This document shows, in pieces, positions 11,403 through 20,982 of a DNA stretch of 64,000 nt (position 1 is its first letter; every line of letters starts with the position of its first letter). The notes beneath the pieces were generated by a model. It was not told the DNA's origin and searched no databases. It was given only the letters and a program-made list of their open reading frames with translations. Both the position numbers and the translations under genes were made by a program. Source of the DNA: Amblyomma americanum (taxonomy: Eukaryota > Arthropoda > Arachnida > Ixodida > Ixodidae); assembly GCF_052857255.1 (NCBI RefSeq), contig NC_135505.1:58381149-58445148 (forward strand), in the 5' to 3' direction.

Positions 11403-11620
11403 TCAGTAATAAATAAATTGGTTATTTTTGGTTATGAGTGAAAATAAAAAGTAAAAGCTATGAAATAAAAATAAAACCAATAAAAAATAATACACATAAA
11501 AAGTATAAAAGAAAAAGTTAAAAAAATGAAAACTTGAACACAAAGAGAAAACAAAGCAAAGAAAAAATGAAAAGTTAATACACAAAAACTTAATCAATGA
11601 TAGAAAATTAAAAACAGAAA
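11403..11620. repeat. A-rich low-complexity stretch
   Basis: Dominated by AAAATAAAAA-type words on the plus strand. The minus-strand frame here is Phe, Leu and Tyr rich and is compositional. Confidence 0.7.
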
Positions 11621-12241
11621 AATGCAATGCCTACCGGTGCCATGTTCTATAAAGTACTATAATTTCGCATTCCTGCATATAAGGAGACTTCAGTCCCCTC
11701 AGAATTTTTTAAAGCTATTTCGGGTATTGTTATTGGTTTTGCAGGCAACACAATTTTGCCTTTCTTTCTGCGCCAGTTCGACTTCGTCATTCACAGCTCC
11801 TGCTGTTCACGTTCGCTGACACATTGCATTGAAATGAGCCAAATGATGTCTTTTCACAAAATGCATGCATTTTAATTACAGACTAAGACAACACTGAAAA
11901 CAGAGAAAAGAAGTTGACTGTGACATTATACCTAAGTATTTTCATATTTTAGGTTCAAGCACTCTTGAACAGGTTGACCGATAACAGAACGCCGGTCAGG
12001 AGCAGATAATAAGCATAATAAAGAAGTGGGCTTCGGAACACACTAAAAGCACCTCTTGCTGGTCATCCCATTTAAGAAATCTGCTTTGTGGCTATGTAAT
12101 CAACATAATCCTGCGTCCAAGTGCATTCAGGAAATTAAATACTGATTGGATCCTCTCAATGCACAAAACTATTGCGTTTTAAATGACAGATAAACGCAAG
12201 GAAGTTCTCAAAATTCGTTTAAAGATAGCAAAGACCCATAC

Positions 12242-12272
12242 CTGAAATGATGGGGTGAGACGTGTCCGCCAT
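12242..12272 (-). other. Candidate first coding exon of family copy 1
   Basis: The minus strand reads ATGGCGGACACGTC and then reaches TTTCAG directly followed by GTATGG, a strong 5' splice-donor context (12241-12240 is GT). It would encode MADTSHPIIS. Copy 3 keeps ATGGCGGATACGTC at 39872 but has a stop and a weakened donor. The predicted acceptor is at 10537/10538. Joining these gives a phase that does not read through the CPWC frame, so the model is incomplete. Confidence 0.3.
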
Positions 12273-13829
12273 TCTGTTACTTGAGGTCGCAGGGGTTCTA
12301 CGTGTACGCCAAGTGGGGCGAAAAACCGCTTTCAGTGCATCACTTGGAAGCTTGGAACGCGAAACAGATAGACAATAAATGATTAGCAAAGGTGCAGCCC
12401 CTCAGAACGCAGCAGATAAACCCGGGCGGATGGACAACAGCTTATGCACCTCGGCTACGCAATAAGCTCATTGGACGAGGCCTGCTTGAAGACCCGGCTA
12501 CGAGCTGCGCAGCGCGGTCTCCCGCTGCTCCTCGGTAGTCGTTATGCTGAGGGGAATGATAGGGCTGGCCCACGTGAGGTGGGCTATGGAAGCATGCCCC
12601 CCTTCCCTCAGAATATACAGTTTGGAGAGTGGAGGCAGGGTAGGTATGCGAGACATCTTCGGGATTTTAGAAGACGTTGGTTTGAAGCGATGGCAACTTT
12701 CCTCGGAAAGGTGCGTTGCAGCGACAACAGAATGGTAAGGTCTCGAATTAGCTTACACTTGGAGAGGGAACGGAAAAAGGCAGTGAATAGAAAGTCCCAT
12801 AACGTGTTAGCGGTAAGAGGAAATATAGAGGAATTCAGGATATCGCTGCAGAACAGATATTCGGACTTAACTGAGGAAGCCAATCTTAATGTTGATACAA
12901 TGAAGGATAACCTGACAGCTATCATTACGAAGTGTGCAGAAGTAGGCTTTAGGACGGTGGAACAGGAGGCCGGCAAGCTATCTCAGAAGATGAAAGATCT
13001 GATTAAGGAAGGCCATAGCATGAGGGCGTCTAACCCTACAGATAAATAAGCACTAGCAGAGCTATTGTACTTAATAAATAAGCGCAAGGTAGCCGACAGA
13101 AGGAAGTTTAATACGGAGACAATTGAGCATGCTGTAAAGAACAGAGGTAGCGTAAAAGTGGTGAAGAGGAAATTAGGCACAGGTAAAAACCAGATGTATG
13201 CGTTAAGAGACAAGGAGGGCAATGTCGTTAGCAATATGCTTAAGATAGTTAAAGTAGCTGAAGAGTTCTACACAAATCAATACAGTAGCCAATGTAATCA
13301 GAACGTTAATAATAGAGACATTAGCGCACAGCAATGTGTCATCTTGCCAGTAACGAATGATGAAATAAAGAAAGCCTGAGGAGCAATGCAAAGGGGAAAA
13401 ACAGCTGGCAAGGATCAAGTAACAGAAGATCAGTTGAAAGAAGGAGGGGCGATTCTGAAAGAAAAACTAGCCACCCTGTATCCGCAATGCCTTATGACCT
13501 CGACAGTACCGGAAGCTCAAAATAACGCAAACAATCTTAATTCATAAGAAAGGAGACGCCAAAGACTTCAAGAATAACAGACAGTTCAGAATACTGTCCG
13601 TTGCCTACAAGGTATCTGGTAAGGTTATCGTTCACAGAGTCAGGGCAACCTTAAACTTTAATCAACCAATCATCAGGAATGGTTTTGGAAAGGATATTCC
13701 ACAATAGATCATATTCACACTATCAGTGAGATCATAGCGAAATGCGGATAATATTACCAAGCCCTATATATTGCCTTCACTGATAATGAGAATGCATTTG
13801 ACTGAGTGGAAACCTCAGCAGTCATACAG

Positions 13830-14046
13830 AGTCTTTAAAATTTCGAAAGAATCCACCTTGGCGCAAGTAAAACCACACACACAAAGGAAAGACAAGGAGA
13901 CAACGGACAGGAATGTCCGTTGTCTCCTTGGAATGTCCGTTGTCTCCTTGTCTTTCCTTTGTGTGTGTGGTTTTACTTGCGCCAAGGTGGATTCTTTCCA
14001 AATTTCAAAGATGCTTAACCAACTTGCCCAGCAACATGCCTTACTG
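13830..14046. mobile_element. 217-bp fold-back insertion in the RTE, 10-bp target duplication
   Basis: AGTCATACAG occurs immediately before (13820-13829) and immediately after (14047-14056). Removing one copy plus the insert restores the RTE reading AVIQGLQNQ. The insert has perfect 65-bp inverted arms (13845-13909 and 13934-13998) around a 24-bp centre that itself contains a tandem partial copy of GGAATGTCCGTTGTCTCC. Its right end contains AACCAACTTGCCCAGC, the word shared with other PLE-terminus-like units. A 10-bp duplication and asymmetric ends fit a retroelement terminus better than a classic MITE. Confidence 0.85.
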
Positions 14047-14110
14047 AGTCATACAGGGATTGCAGAATCAGGGCGTAGATGAGCCTTATGTCAAAATACG
14101 GAAAGATATA

Positions 14111-15104
14111 CAGGGTGTCCTAGATAATTTATGCTAAGATTTTGAAAAAACATAAGCATTCTTCAGAAATGAAATCGCTTGGATGTTGTTAAGGCTTGTC
14201 TAAATTTACAGTAATATTTTTTGATCGTTCTACTTAAATAATTAGTCGCCTTAAATTAAATTTATAAATATCGCTTGAAACCTTCACACCTCAAGAGGAA
14301 ATTTGCGGCGCTGCACACATATTGTCCAGACCAGATATTTCTAACGAGATAGACTTAGCGTGGCCGTTTTAATTCGGAAAAAACGAAAGCCCGTGGAGTT
14401 TAAAAAATACCACTTGACAGCACACTCCGCGCGCCCAGAACGCGCTGCGATTAAGGCGCTCTCATTCGTGCTTTGTAAAAAACATCGCTCGCAACGCGGC
14501 TTTTCATGCTGCACACGGCAGAGCTTCGCGTTGTGGTAGGTTCCAAGACAAGCGCGAGTTGGTTCGGGCAGGAGTACAAAGAAAGCCGGCTCGCGTTTCA
14601 GCGGCTATAATTGCGCTCTCACGCTAACAGATTGTAGAATGCGTCGCCAGCCGCCGCCGGTTACGTCAGAGCCGAGCAAACATAGAAGCCCTTTCTCGTA
14701 AGCGGAGAGAAGGGGCGGCGCTGGCGATGTTTTTTACAAATCGCGGATGAGAGCGCTGTAATCGAGGCGCATTCTGGCGCACGGAGCGCGCTGTCACGTG
14801 TTATTTTTTGAACTTGGCAGGCTTTCGTTTTTACCGAATAAAAACGGCCACACTAAGGCTATCTCTTTGGAACTCCCTTCGTTGGGAATTATTTTTGGAG
14901 CTCCATAACTTTCCTAATTACGCATGAACGTTTCAACTTGCATTTAAAAAGTAATTAATTAATCTCGAATAATTAATCAAGTAAAACGAGCAAAAAAATT
15001 GTACTGAAACTTTAGGTAAACCCTAAAGCATCCGTGGGATTTCAGTTCCGAAGAACGTCTAAGTTTGTTTTATTATCTCGGTCCTAATCAGCTGGGACAC
15101 CCTG
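14111..15104. mobile_element. 994-bp non-autonomous element with long diverged inverted arms, TA target
   Basis: The ends are CAGGGTGTCC (14111) and GGACACCCTG (15095-15104). The arms stay alignable for roughly 400 bases each, for instance GTGGCCGTTTT.ATTCGG.AAAAACGAAAGCC and TTTGTAAAAAACATCGC in both arms. The flanks read GATATA and TATATAGG. Excising the element with one TA returns an in-frame RTE junction (DIYRNCTATVV), whereas removing TATA would create a stop. So a TA duplication, as in Tc1/mariner-like elements, is favoured. No transposase frame is present. Confidence 0.8.
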
Positions 15105-15810
15105 TATATAGGAACTGTACAGCTACCGTAGTCCTCCATTTAGTGAACAATCAAAATTGCAATCAGAAAGGGCGTCAGGCAAGAAGACACGGTCTCGCCA
15201 ATGCTATTCACCGCCTGTTTACAGGAGGCATTCTGAGACCTGTATTGGTAACAGTTGGGGATAAGAGTTTCTTGAGAATACCCGAATAATCTTCGTTTCG
15301 CTGATGACATTGCCTTGCTGAGTCGCTCTGCAGATGAACTGGAAATCACGACCAATGAGTTTGACAGACAGAGCAGTACGGGGTACTAACAATTAACATT
15401 CAGAAAACCAAAATAATGTTGAAAATGAAGAGAACACCAGTTCACAATTGGCACCGAGGAGCCGGAAGTGGTAAAGGAATACTTAGGGCAGGTAGTGACA
15501 GCTGATCCGTATCTTGAGAGGGAAATAATTAAAAGTATAAGAATGGGGTGGAACGCACATGGCAGGTTCTCTCAGATCATAAATAGGAGGTTACCAATAT
15601 CCCTGAAGAGAAAAGTGTACAACCGGTACTCACCTACGGGACAGAAACATGGAGGCTAATGAAAAGTGTTCAGCTTAAGGTAAGGACTACACAGCGAGCC
15701 ATGCAAAGGAATATGATAGGTGTAACGTTAAGAGACTGTGAGCGGGCAGAGTCGGTGTGGGAACAAACGCGTGTTAACGACATCCTAGTCGAAATCAAAA
15801 AGGTCTTCTG

Positions 15811-18600
15811 AGTGTTCCCATGTGTTTCCAGGGAGCAAGGAATGTTCGGGGGTGCAGATGAGCGGGATGGTGTCGGTGGGGGGTTTATATTGTAGGAGGT
15901 TTAGGTGGTGGGCGCCGAGTAAACAAATAGAGAAAGAATTGAATGCCGTTTTGGAGTTGCTGATAGCAATTTTTGGAGATAGATTGAAGGAGGCGATGAC
16001 TAGCGTGATGGCTGCCTCCTCGGCGATATCGGGGGAGCCAGTAATAACCAGAAAGTGGAAAGGTTGGTCTGGTCAGTGAACTCGAGCGTAAAGGCGTTTC
16101 GGTGGTGATATTCGGCGGCATCGACTTAGGCGACCTCCTCGAAGTTGCCGTAGCATTTGTTTAGTCTCCGTTGTTTTCTGCTTTGGACCGGTATAGAAGA
16201 CAGGGTTCATGTTACAGAGAAGAGGGCGAATCTGAAGGCATTGTTGAAATGAAGGGAGAAGGGAGGCTTTGGGGGAACTAAGGGACTCGTAGCCGATACA
16301 AACATGGCTGTTGATGGGCTGGTCGGTCGTCGTGCGCGAGGGGGGCTTATATCGGCCCAGCAAGTGGCCTTCTTCCGCCGCTTTGTTGTAAAGACGTAAC
16401 GCCTGAAACCGGCCAATGGAAGTGTAGAATATTAGGTTTAATGAGGTTTTGTAAGTTCGCGTGTCGAGATGGTCATATTTAGGGCAGGAGCAAACGAGGC
16501 GACGTAGTACCAAGGCTTCTATGAGGCGCATGATTTCGTGCTCTCTAAGCCCTGAATTGCTTTGGATGATAAGGTAAATGAAGCGGATGTTCCGGTCTAC
16601 GTGTCGGGGTATTTGCTGGATGCAAGTAGCGTTTTGGCTGTTCTGTTCTGTGTATTAGCTAAGCACACATGATATCCGTTTGAAGTTGTTAGCCGGGTCG
16701 GGGAGGAAGAAGGGGGAATCTGCACTACCTGGGGGAACACCAGAGTTTGGCAAGGTCGGATGATCACAGGACTGCGTTAAAGCCGCGATACAGGGTATCT
16801 TCAGTGGCAGCAGCACGTCCGCGGCAGGCCCACAGGCTGATGACATCGGCATCGATACTATCGTGGAGACTAGAGATAGAGGAGAGTTTTGGGGTGAGAT
16901 TTAGGAGGGCTGCGATGAAAAATGTGGCGGAGGACGGCTCAGTGCTGTGCGCGGCGACTATCGAGCGTGATTACGGGTGAGGCGCGGCCCCCCATGTGCA
17001 GGATAGCCGCTCGGTTTGAGAGGATATCGCGCATGTGCATGTAGGTGCGCTCACCGGGCTGTACGGCTTGAACGCCTTGCAAGATCGCTCTTTGGGTGGT
17101 GATGTCGAAACCCTTGCTGAGGTTTAGCGCGAGTACCGCGCGTGTGTCAAGTGAAGTAGGAGGAATGAGGACATGTTGCTTGAGGAGAAGAATTGTTGTC
17201 GTGTTTGGGGAGAATGGCGCAGAATCTGATAATTTCATCTTCAACGTGGGTTGTGAGCCTCGTGAGGATTACGTGCTTAATACTCATCCCCACACAGGAG
17301 GTGAGGGGCGTAGGACGGAGATGTTCAATGCTAAAGAGCTTGCCGAGTTTTGGAAATGATGACCACACTGGCGTCTTTTCATTCATTTGAGAACGTGCCA
17401 GAGGATGAGTACTTGTTCCTGTAGTTGACGGGGTCCTCAAGCATTTCCTCATTCAAATTGTGGGGGGCTTAATTATTGGTGACTCAGTCCAGACCAGGTG
17501 CCGATAAGCAACGAAAGGTAGATATCGCTGCGCGGAGTCTCGCCACGGTGTTATTCCGGTTCAGTGTGGGGCTGGGGACACCCTGGAATGTGTGCAGAGT
17601 GTTCTGTAGTTGGCCTAAATAGAGGTTTTGTACGTGGGTGAGGAGACGCAAGTCCGATCCGGTGAATCGTTCCATGGGGGTGGGGCGGTGGCGCTTGCCT
17701 TTACTAGGCTCGAGGAGGAGACAGACGAGGTACCACGTCTTTTCGATCCTCAAACAGCCTGCCTCTCATAGCGTACCTGAGTGCATTGCTACCAAGTGAG
17801 TTGGAGTGTCTGGGTTTCGATCTCTCGGCCTAGTGAGGCCATTCTGAGCCGGAGAGTGCGTTAGATTTTTTTGAAAGGCCAGCGAGAAAAAATGCTTTTG
17901 GCGCGCTTCACAGAGGTGGGCTAGGCGGCTGTCTGGGTTGGGTAAGGGATGTTTTGTGGGATTTCAGCGGAGCTGGTTCTGACTGTAATAAATGTTACTG
18001 GGTCTAGGCTTTGATGTTATCCATCTTCTCCCCCTTTTTGCACGGTCTAGTTCTTGTGCGGAGGACCCCGCCTGAACTCATCTTATTTAGTGAGGTGGGG
18101 CATAGTGTGCTCAGTGGCGTGCTTTGGAGGTCACAGGGTGCTCCCAAGGATAAATTAGTCAATGGTCAGTGCTAGGCCTATGGTCAGCCACCGTTCGCGT
18201 TGGACACGGATAGCATGTATGAGGTTGGGTGTGGTGTCACGGAAGGCGATATTAGCGAGCGTGGTGGGCCGTGTGGGGACTGTGAGGAGAGAAAGGTGGT
18301 GGATCTGAGTATACACATACGTTGTTGCCTAATGGGGTTCCCCCTGGGTAGCCCCAGACCAGGTGGGTGATATTGAAGTCCCCCTGTATGAGGGGGTAGT
18401 GTGTGGGCGCCCAGTTCTCAACGCGTTAGAGCAAAGAGGGCGTGGAATTGATGTAAGCGTGTTCGGGGAAGTTGTAGATATTAAGGACGCACAGGCGGGA
18501 GCCGCTTCTGGGGCGAGGAAAATGATGATGACGTCCTGGAAACATGGATGCTGTCAAATTGCGTGCGGATCAACGGAGGGTGTCGGAATAAGAATCCCCT
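15811..18600 (-). mobile_element. Decayed LINE with endonuclease, RT and RNase H remnants
   Basis: On the minus strand from high to low coordinates: endonuclease-like debris (18.6-18.1 kb; GDFNITHL-like and a TTPNLIHAIR-like segment); the inter-domain segment with KTWYLVCLLLEPSKGK and RLRAAIS (17753-17490); HLRPTPLTSCVGMS (about 17350-17300), matching LRPISLTSCVGK of RT; RAVLALNLSKGFD (about 17140), palm motif A with Asp-to-Asn and Ala-to-Gly changes; ASPVITLD (16960); a YADD-like remnant (DADVISLWA, 16840); MRLIEALVL (16531); an FQQCLQIRPLLCNMNPVF stretch (about 16255-16200); and an RNase H remnant with EEAAITL and ISNSKTAF (16030-15935). Frames alternate and stops are common. The copy ends inside RNase H at the junction with the RTE. 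Confidence 0.75.
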
Positions 18601-18744
18601 TGGCACTCACACAGAAAAAGAGTGCGAACAGGAGCCACAATGGGGACTTCAAGAAAAATCGGTAAGCGTAGACCCACCACAATGCCAGAATTTATAGAAG
18701 CTGTCAAAGCTAATTTTTGAACTTCAGTGTGTTCAGAACTGTTT

Positions 18745-18990
18745 TTTCGTACGATCATAAGGAATATAAGCAAGAACAGGGGAGCCAGTGGAAGATAGCC
18801 TCAAACCCTCCTTGTGGCAACACACAGCAGCTGCTTTCAACAAATAGGTGGAGAGGGTAAGCGCGTTGGGCATTTTGCCTTGTCCCCCTGTCGCGGGCAT
18901 CTTTCTGCAATCTTGGAACATTACGCCTGCACCCGAGAGTGATAACGCTTAATCATTGCAGGGTTTTGCAATGCGCCTTACGCATTGACT
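18745..18990 (+). repeat. Dispersed repeat, inverted partner at 23690-23935
   Basis: The words AGCCTCAAACCCTCCTTGTG, CGCGGGCATCTTTCTGCAA and GGAACATTACGCCT all recur on the minus strand of 23690-23935 in the same order, at roughly 75-80% similarity by eye. Non-coding; class unknown. The pair brackets the 20.98-23.46 kb inverted-arm element. Confidence 0.65.
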
Positions 18991-20053
18991 CATAGTTGAG
19001 CCCGCATGCGACCGCAGGACACGGCCGCAAGATGCGGGAGCGATGAATGGCCGTGACAGTGCAAATTCAGAGGCTTGGTCGGTGGCCTGTGACAAGCGGT
19101 TTGATTTCGCGTGAAAGAAACACAGCACGCAGGCCGCGCTTGAAAGGAAGTTTGCTTCCCAAGCGGTCGCCGATAAATGACAGCAATGTAAGTGGTTCTT
19201 TTTGTGCGGTACTGCTATCGCAGTTAGAAACGAAACGAAGCCGCGTGGAGCAGTGAGCTGAAAACTATTTTAATAATGTCGGTCAATGTGTAAAAAGGTC
19301 ATAAAAATGCAAAAATATCACTGTTGTCACTGTATTTACAAGCGCATCGTCGCAGTTTGTGTGTTCGTAGCGCGTCATGCCACCGACGGCCTGAATGACG
19401 AACTTCGTTCTCGAAGGCAGAGAAGCATAAAGAGATGGCAACGGAAGTTGTGTCCTGCTGAAGGCGCCGCCATTCCCCTTGCGATGCTTCCCACAGTTGA
19501 GCTTGTGGCCGAGTCCAAGTATTGCACATTCTGGGCACCATGAGAAGCAAAACGCTTAGCACCTCCAAAAGGCTTACCAGAACGTTGAGTGTGAGCACAG
19601 GTTATATATCCTGTTATAACAGTTAGTCGCCTACGGGTGCGGTCCATTCATCGCATAAGGAATCATCGCTTGGTCTAATATTGTGCAGTAAGCGGCGCTG
19701 GCGAATTTTACATCAAATCTCACCAAGAGCCCAAGGCCATCGCATGAAAGCGAATATCGCACATTCGCTACTGTACATCCTCTTGATGCAACTTGCTTGA
19801 TAGTTTGCGAGCTGAAACGTGTGCCCTCTGTGTGCCGTACTCTCTACTGCTGATCCCTGCGGCTCGAATATATTGATGCATCAAAAACAGCACCTTGTTC
19901 CACTCGTTCAAAACAGGCCGTTTTTCGATGAATCAGCATTTACGCGCCTCTGTGATGAGCAACAAAGAGTATAGCGCACAGATTGCGCACGTTTTAGCTG
20001 GGAAAACGAGCGGCCGCGTTTCGATAGATTTGAAATACAAAGGCGCTCGTGTG
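18991..20053. other. No recognisable gene
   Basis: Only short frames on both strands (for example 19286-19543 plus and 19299-19598 minus) that overlap each other and match nothing known to me. Confidence 0.4.
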
Positions 20054-20278
20054 CTGTGGTGGTGTTGGAAACTTTATTACACACAGGGGTGTTTAGGACG
20101 CTCAGGTCCTTGGGCCCTCGCACGGCCCCACTGCACTCAAACATTCATGTCCCGGAGGCTCATGCCGCTGGCAGCCCGGCCTTTGGCGATGGCTTGCTTG
20201 GCCGGGTCCTCGGAGCGCAGTAGGGTCTCCCAAGCTTCCCAAGTGGTAAGGTGCTCCAGGTCCCGCGGGGGAGGATGT
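20054..20278 (-). mobile_element. LINE 3' end with coding tail and polyadenylation signal
   Basis: The minus strand reads PRDLEHLTTWEAWETLLRSE, then DPAKQAIAKGRAASGM, up to a TGA at about 20143. This resembles the extreme C-terminus of tick LINE polyproteins. A short 3' UTR follows with AATAAA on the minus strand at about 20072-20077. Only the last 45 or so codons survive, so the copy is heavily 5'-truncated or interrupted. It abuts a SINE on the opposite strand at 20274. Confidence 0.6.
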
Positions 20279-20452
20279 CAGTACACGTTAAAGACCCCCA
20301 AGTGGTTGCAATCATTACGGAGCCCTCCACTACGGCACCTCTTTGTTCCTTTCTTCTTTCTGTCCCGCCATTATCCCTTCCCTAACGGCGCACTTCAGGT
20401 GTCCACCGACATGTGGACAGATACTGCGCCTTTACCTTTAACCAAGAAATAA
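20274..20452 (+). mobile_element. Tick-type SINE, 5'-truncated
   Basis: It contains GATGTCAGTACACGTTAAAG, then GGAGCCCTCCACTACGGCAC, then CAGATACTGCGCC, the same order as the copies at 40389, 43699, 53631 and 56592. The tRNA-related head is missing. Confidence 0.8.
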
Positions 20453-20454
20453 TT

Positions 20455-20560
20455 TACCAATCCATCATAGGTACTCGGCGCGAACACACACAGACACATG
20501 GAAGGATACGGTCTGTGCGTGTTCGCGGCTAGTACCTTAGATGAATTGTGACCAACTCGC
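20455..20560. repeat. Imperfect hairpin, PLE-terminus-like
   Basis: The left arm 20465-20495 (TCATAGGTACTC...CACAGAC) pairs with the right arm 20511-20544 (GTCTGTGCGTGTTCG...GATGA) around a 15-base loop. It is followed by GACCAACTCGCCCAA, a variant of the AACCAACTAGCCCAG word seen next to the other fold-backs. A related GTACTTCAGCGCGAACACA lies at 27505-27524. Confidence 0.5.
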
Positions 20561-20589
20561 CCAAGGAGACGTTCTTTTAAGCAATTTAC

Positions 20590-20960
20590 CAATGTTACCA
20601 CTCGTTCACCGTCCAGCCACAGTGGTCCATTCCGAACTTGAGCCGGGCTGTTTTGTTACCTGTCGTGAGCAGTGGTGTCTGGGCGGCAACACGACTTCGC
20701 AGACCGGCTTCTCTGAATCGGCGTCGCACTGTGCTGCCACTCACCCGACCGAGTCAAGAGCACTGCAGCCGGCATTCGCAATCTGAAATGGATTGTCGCT
20801 AGCAGCGCAAATAACGCTGATATCTTTGGCCTGTGGTGCAGCGTGGTCGCCTATCGTGCGGGGCATCTTCCAGCCGAACTACGGTTCGGTATGCTTGGAC
20901 GATCCTGTTTACTGTGCGCAACGGCCGTACCTTCACGGAAGAAATGTATTACTGAGTGAG
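20590..20960 (-). pseudogene. Tc1-type transposase N-terminal fragment
   Basis: The minus strand reads VNRIVQAYRTV near 20910-20880 and then, in another frame, STVRRRFREAGLRSRVAAQT (about 20730-20670) followed by TGNKTARLKF and WTVNEW (to about 20597). This is the linker between the second helix-turn-helix of Tc1-like DNA-binding domains and the start of the DDE domain (family pattern S..T+RR.L...GL......P.L...+K..RL.FA..H..W....W). The DDE core is absent and frameshifts are present. No inverted termini were found. Confidence 0.7.
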
Positions 20961-20982
20961 ATCTTTTAAAGACATTTCTGGG

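Larger units (their letters stand above)
9466..12330 (-). repeat. Duplicated segment, copy 1 (gene-like family)
   Basis: Blocks along this segment match 38.0-39.93 kb in the same orientation. Examples are GATTCTGCAGTTGT (10534 and 38547), TTTCGGGATGG with its surroundings (11065 and 39112), and the GACG.GTCCGCCAT block (12260 and 39860). The 9.55-10.7 kb part also matches 24.2-25.45 kb in inverted orientation. Copy 1 has gained inserts absent from copy 3, including the 11262-11345 repeat and the A-rich stretch 11403-11620. This implies segmental duplication with the flanks included, rather than retrocopies. Confidence 0.65.
12700..15803 (+). mobile_element. RTE-type LINE with two nested insertions
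   Basis: The inter-domain and RT regions read in order: LQNRYSDLTEEANLNVDTM and KLSQKMKDLIKEG (12840-13020); RGKTAGKDQVTEDQLKEGG (13390-13450); HKKGDAKDFKNNRQF (13540-13590); a decayed palm motif A, YIAFTDNENAFD (13765-13803); and CTATVVLHLVNN (15117-15155). Motif C follows as RFADDIALLSRSADELE (15298-15350), then EYLGQVVTADPYLEREI and SLKRKVYN (15478-15630), and RAMQRNMIGVTLRD (15697-15740). The endonuclease is missing or unrecognisable. There are many stops and shifts. The copy is interrupted at 13830 by a fold-back and at 14111 by a long-TIR element, and is cut off at about 15803 next to an unrelated LINE. Confidence 0.85.
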
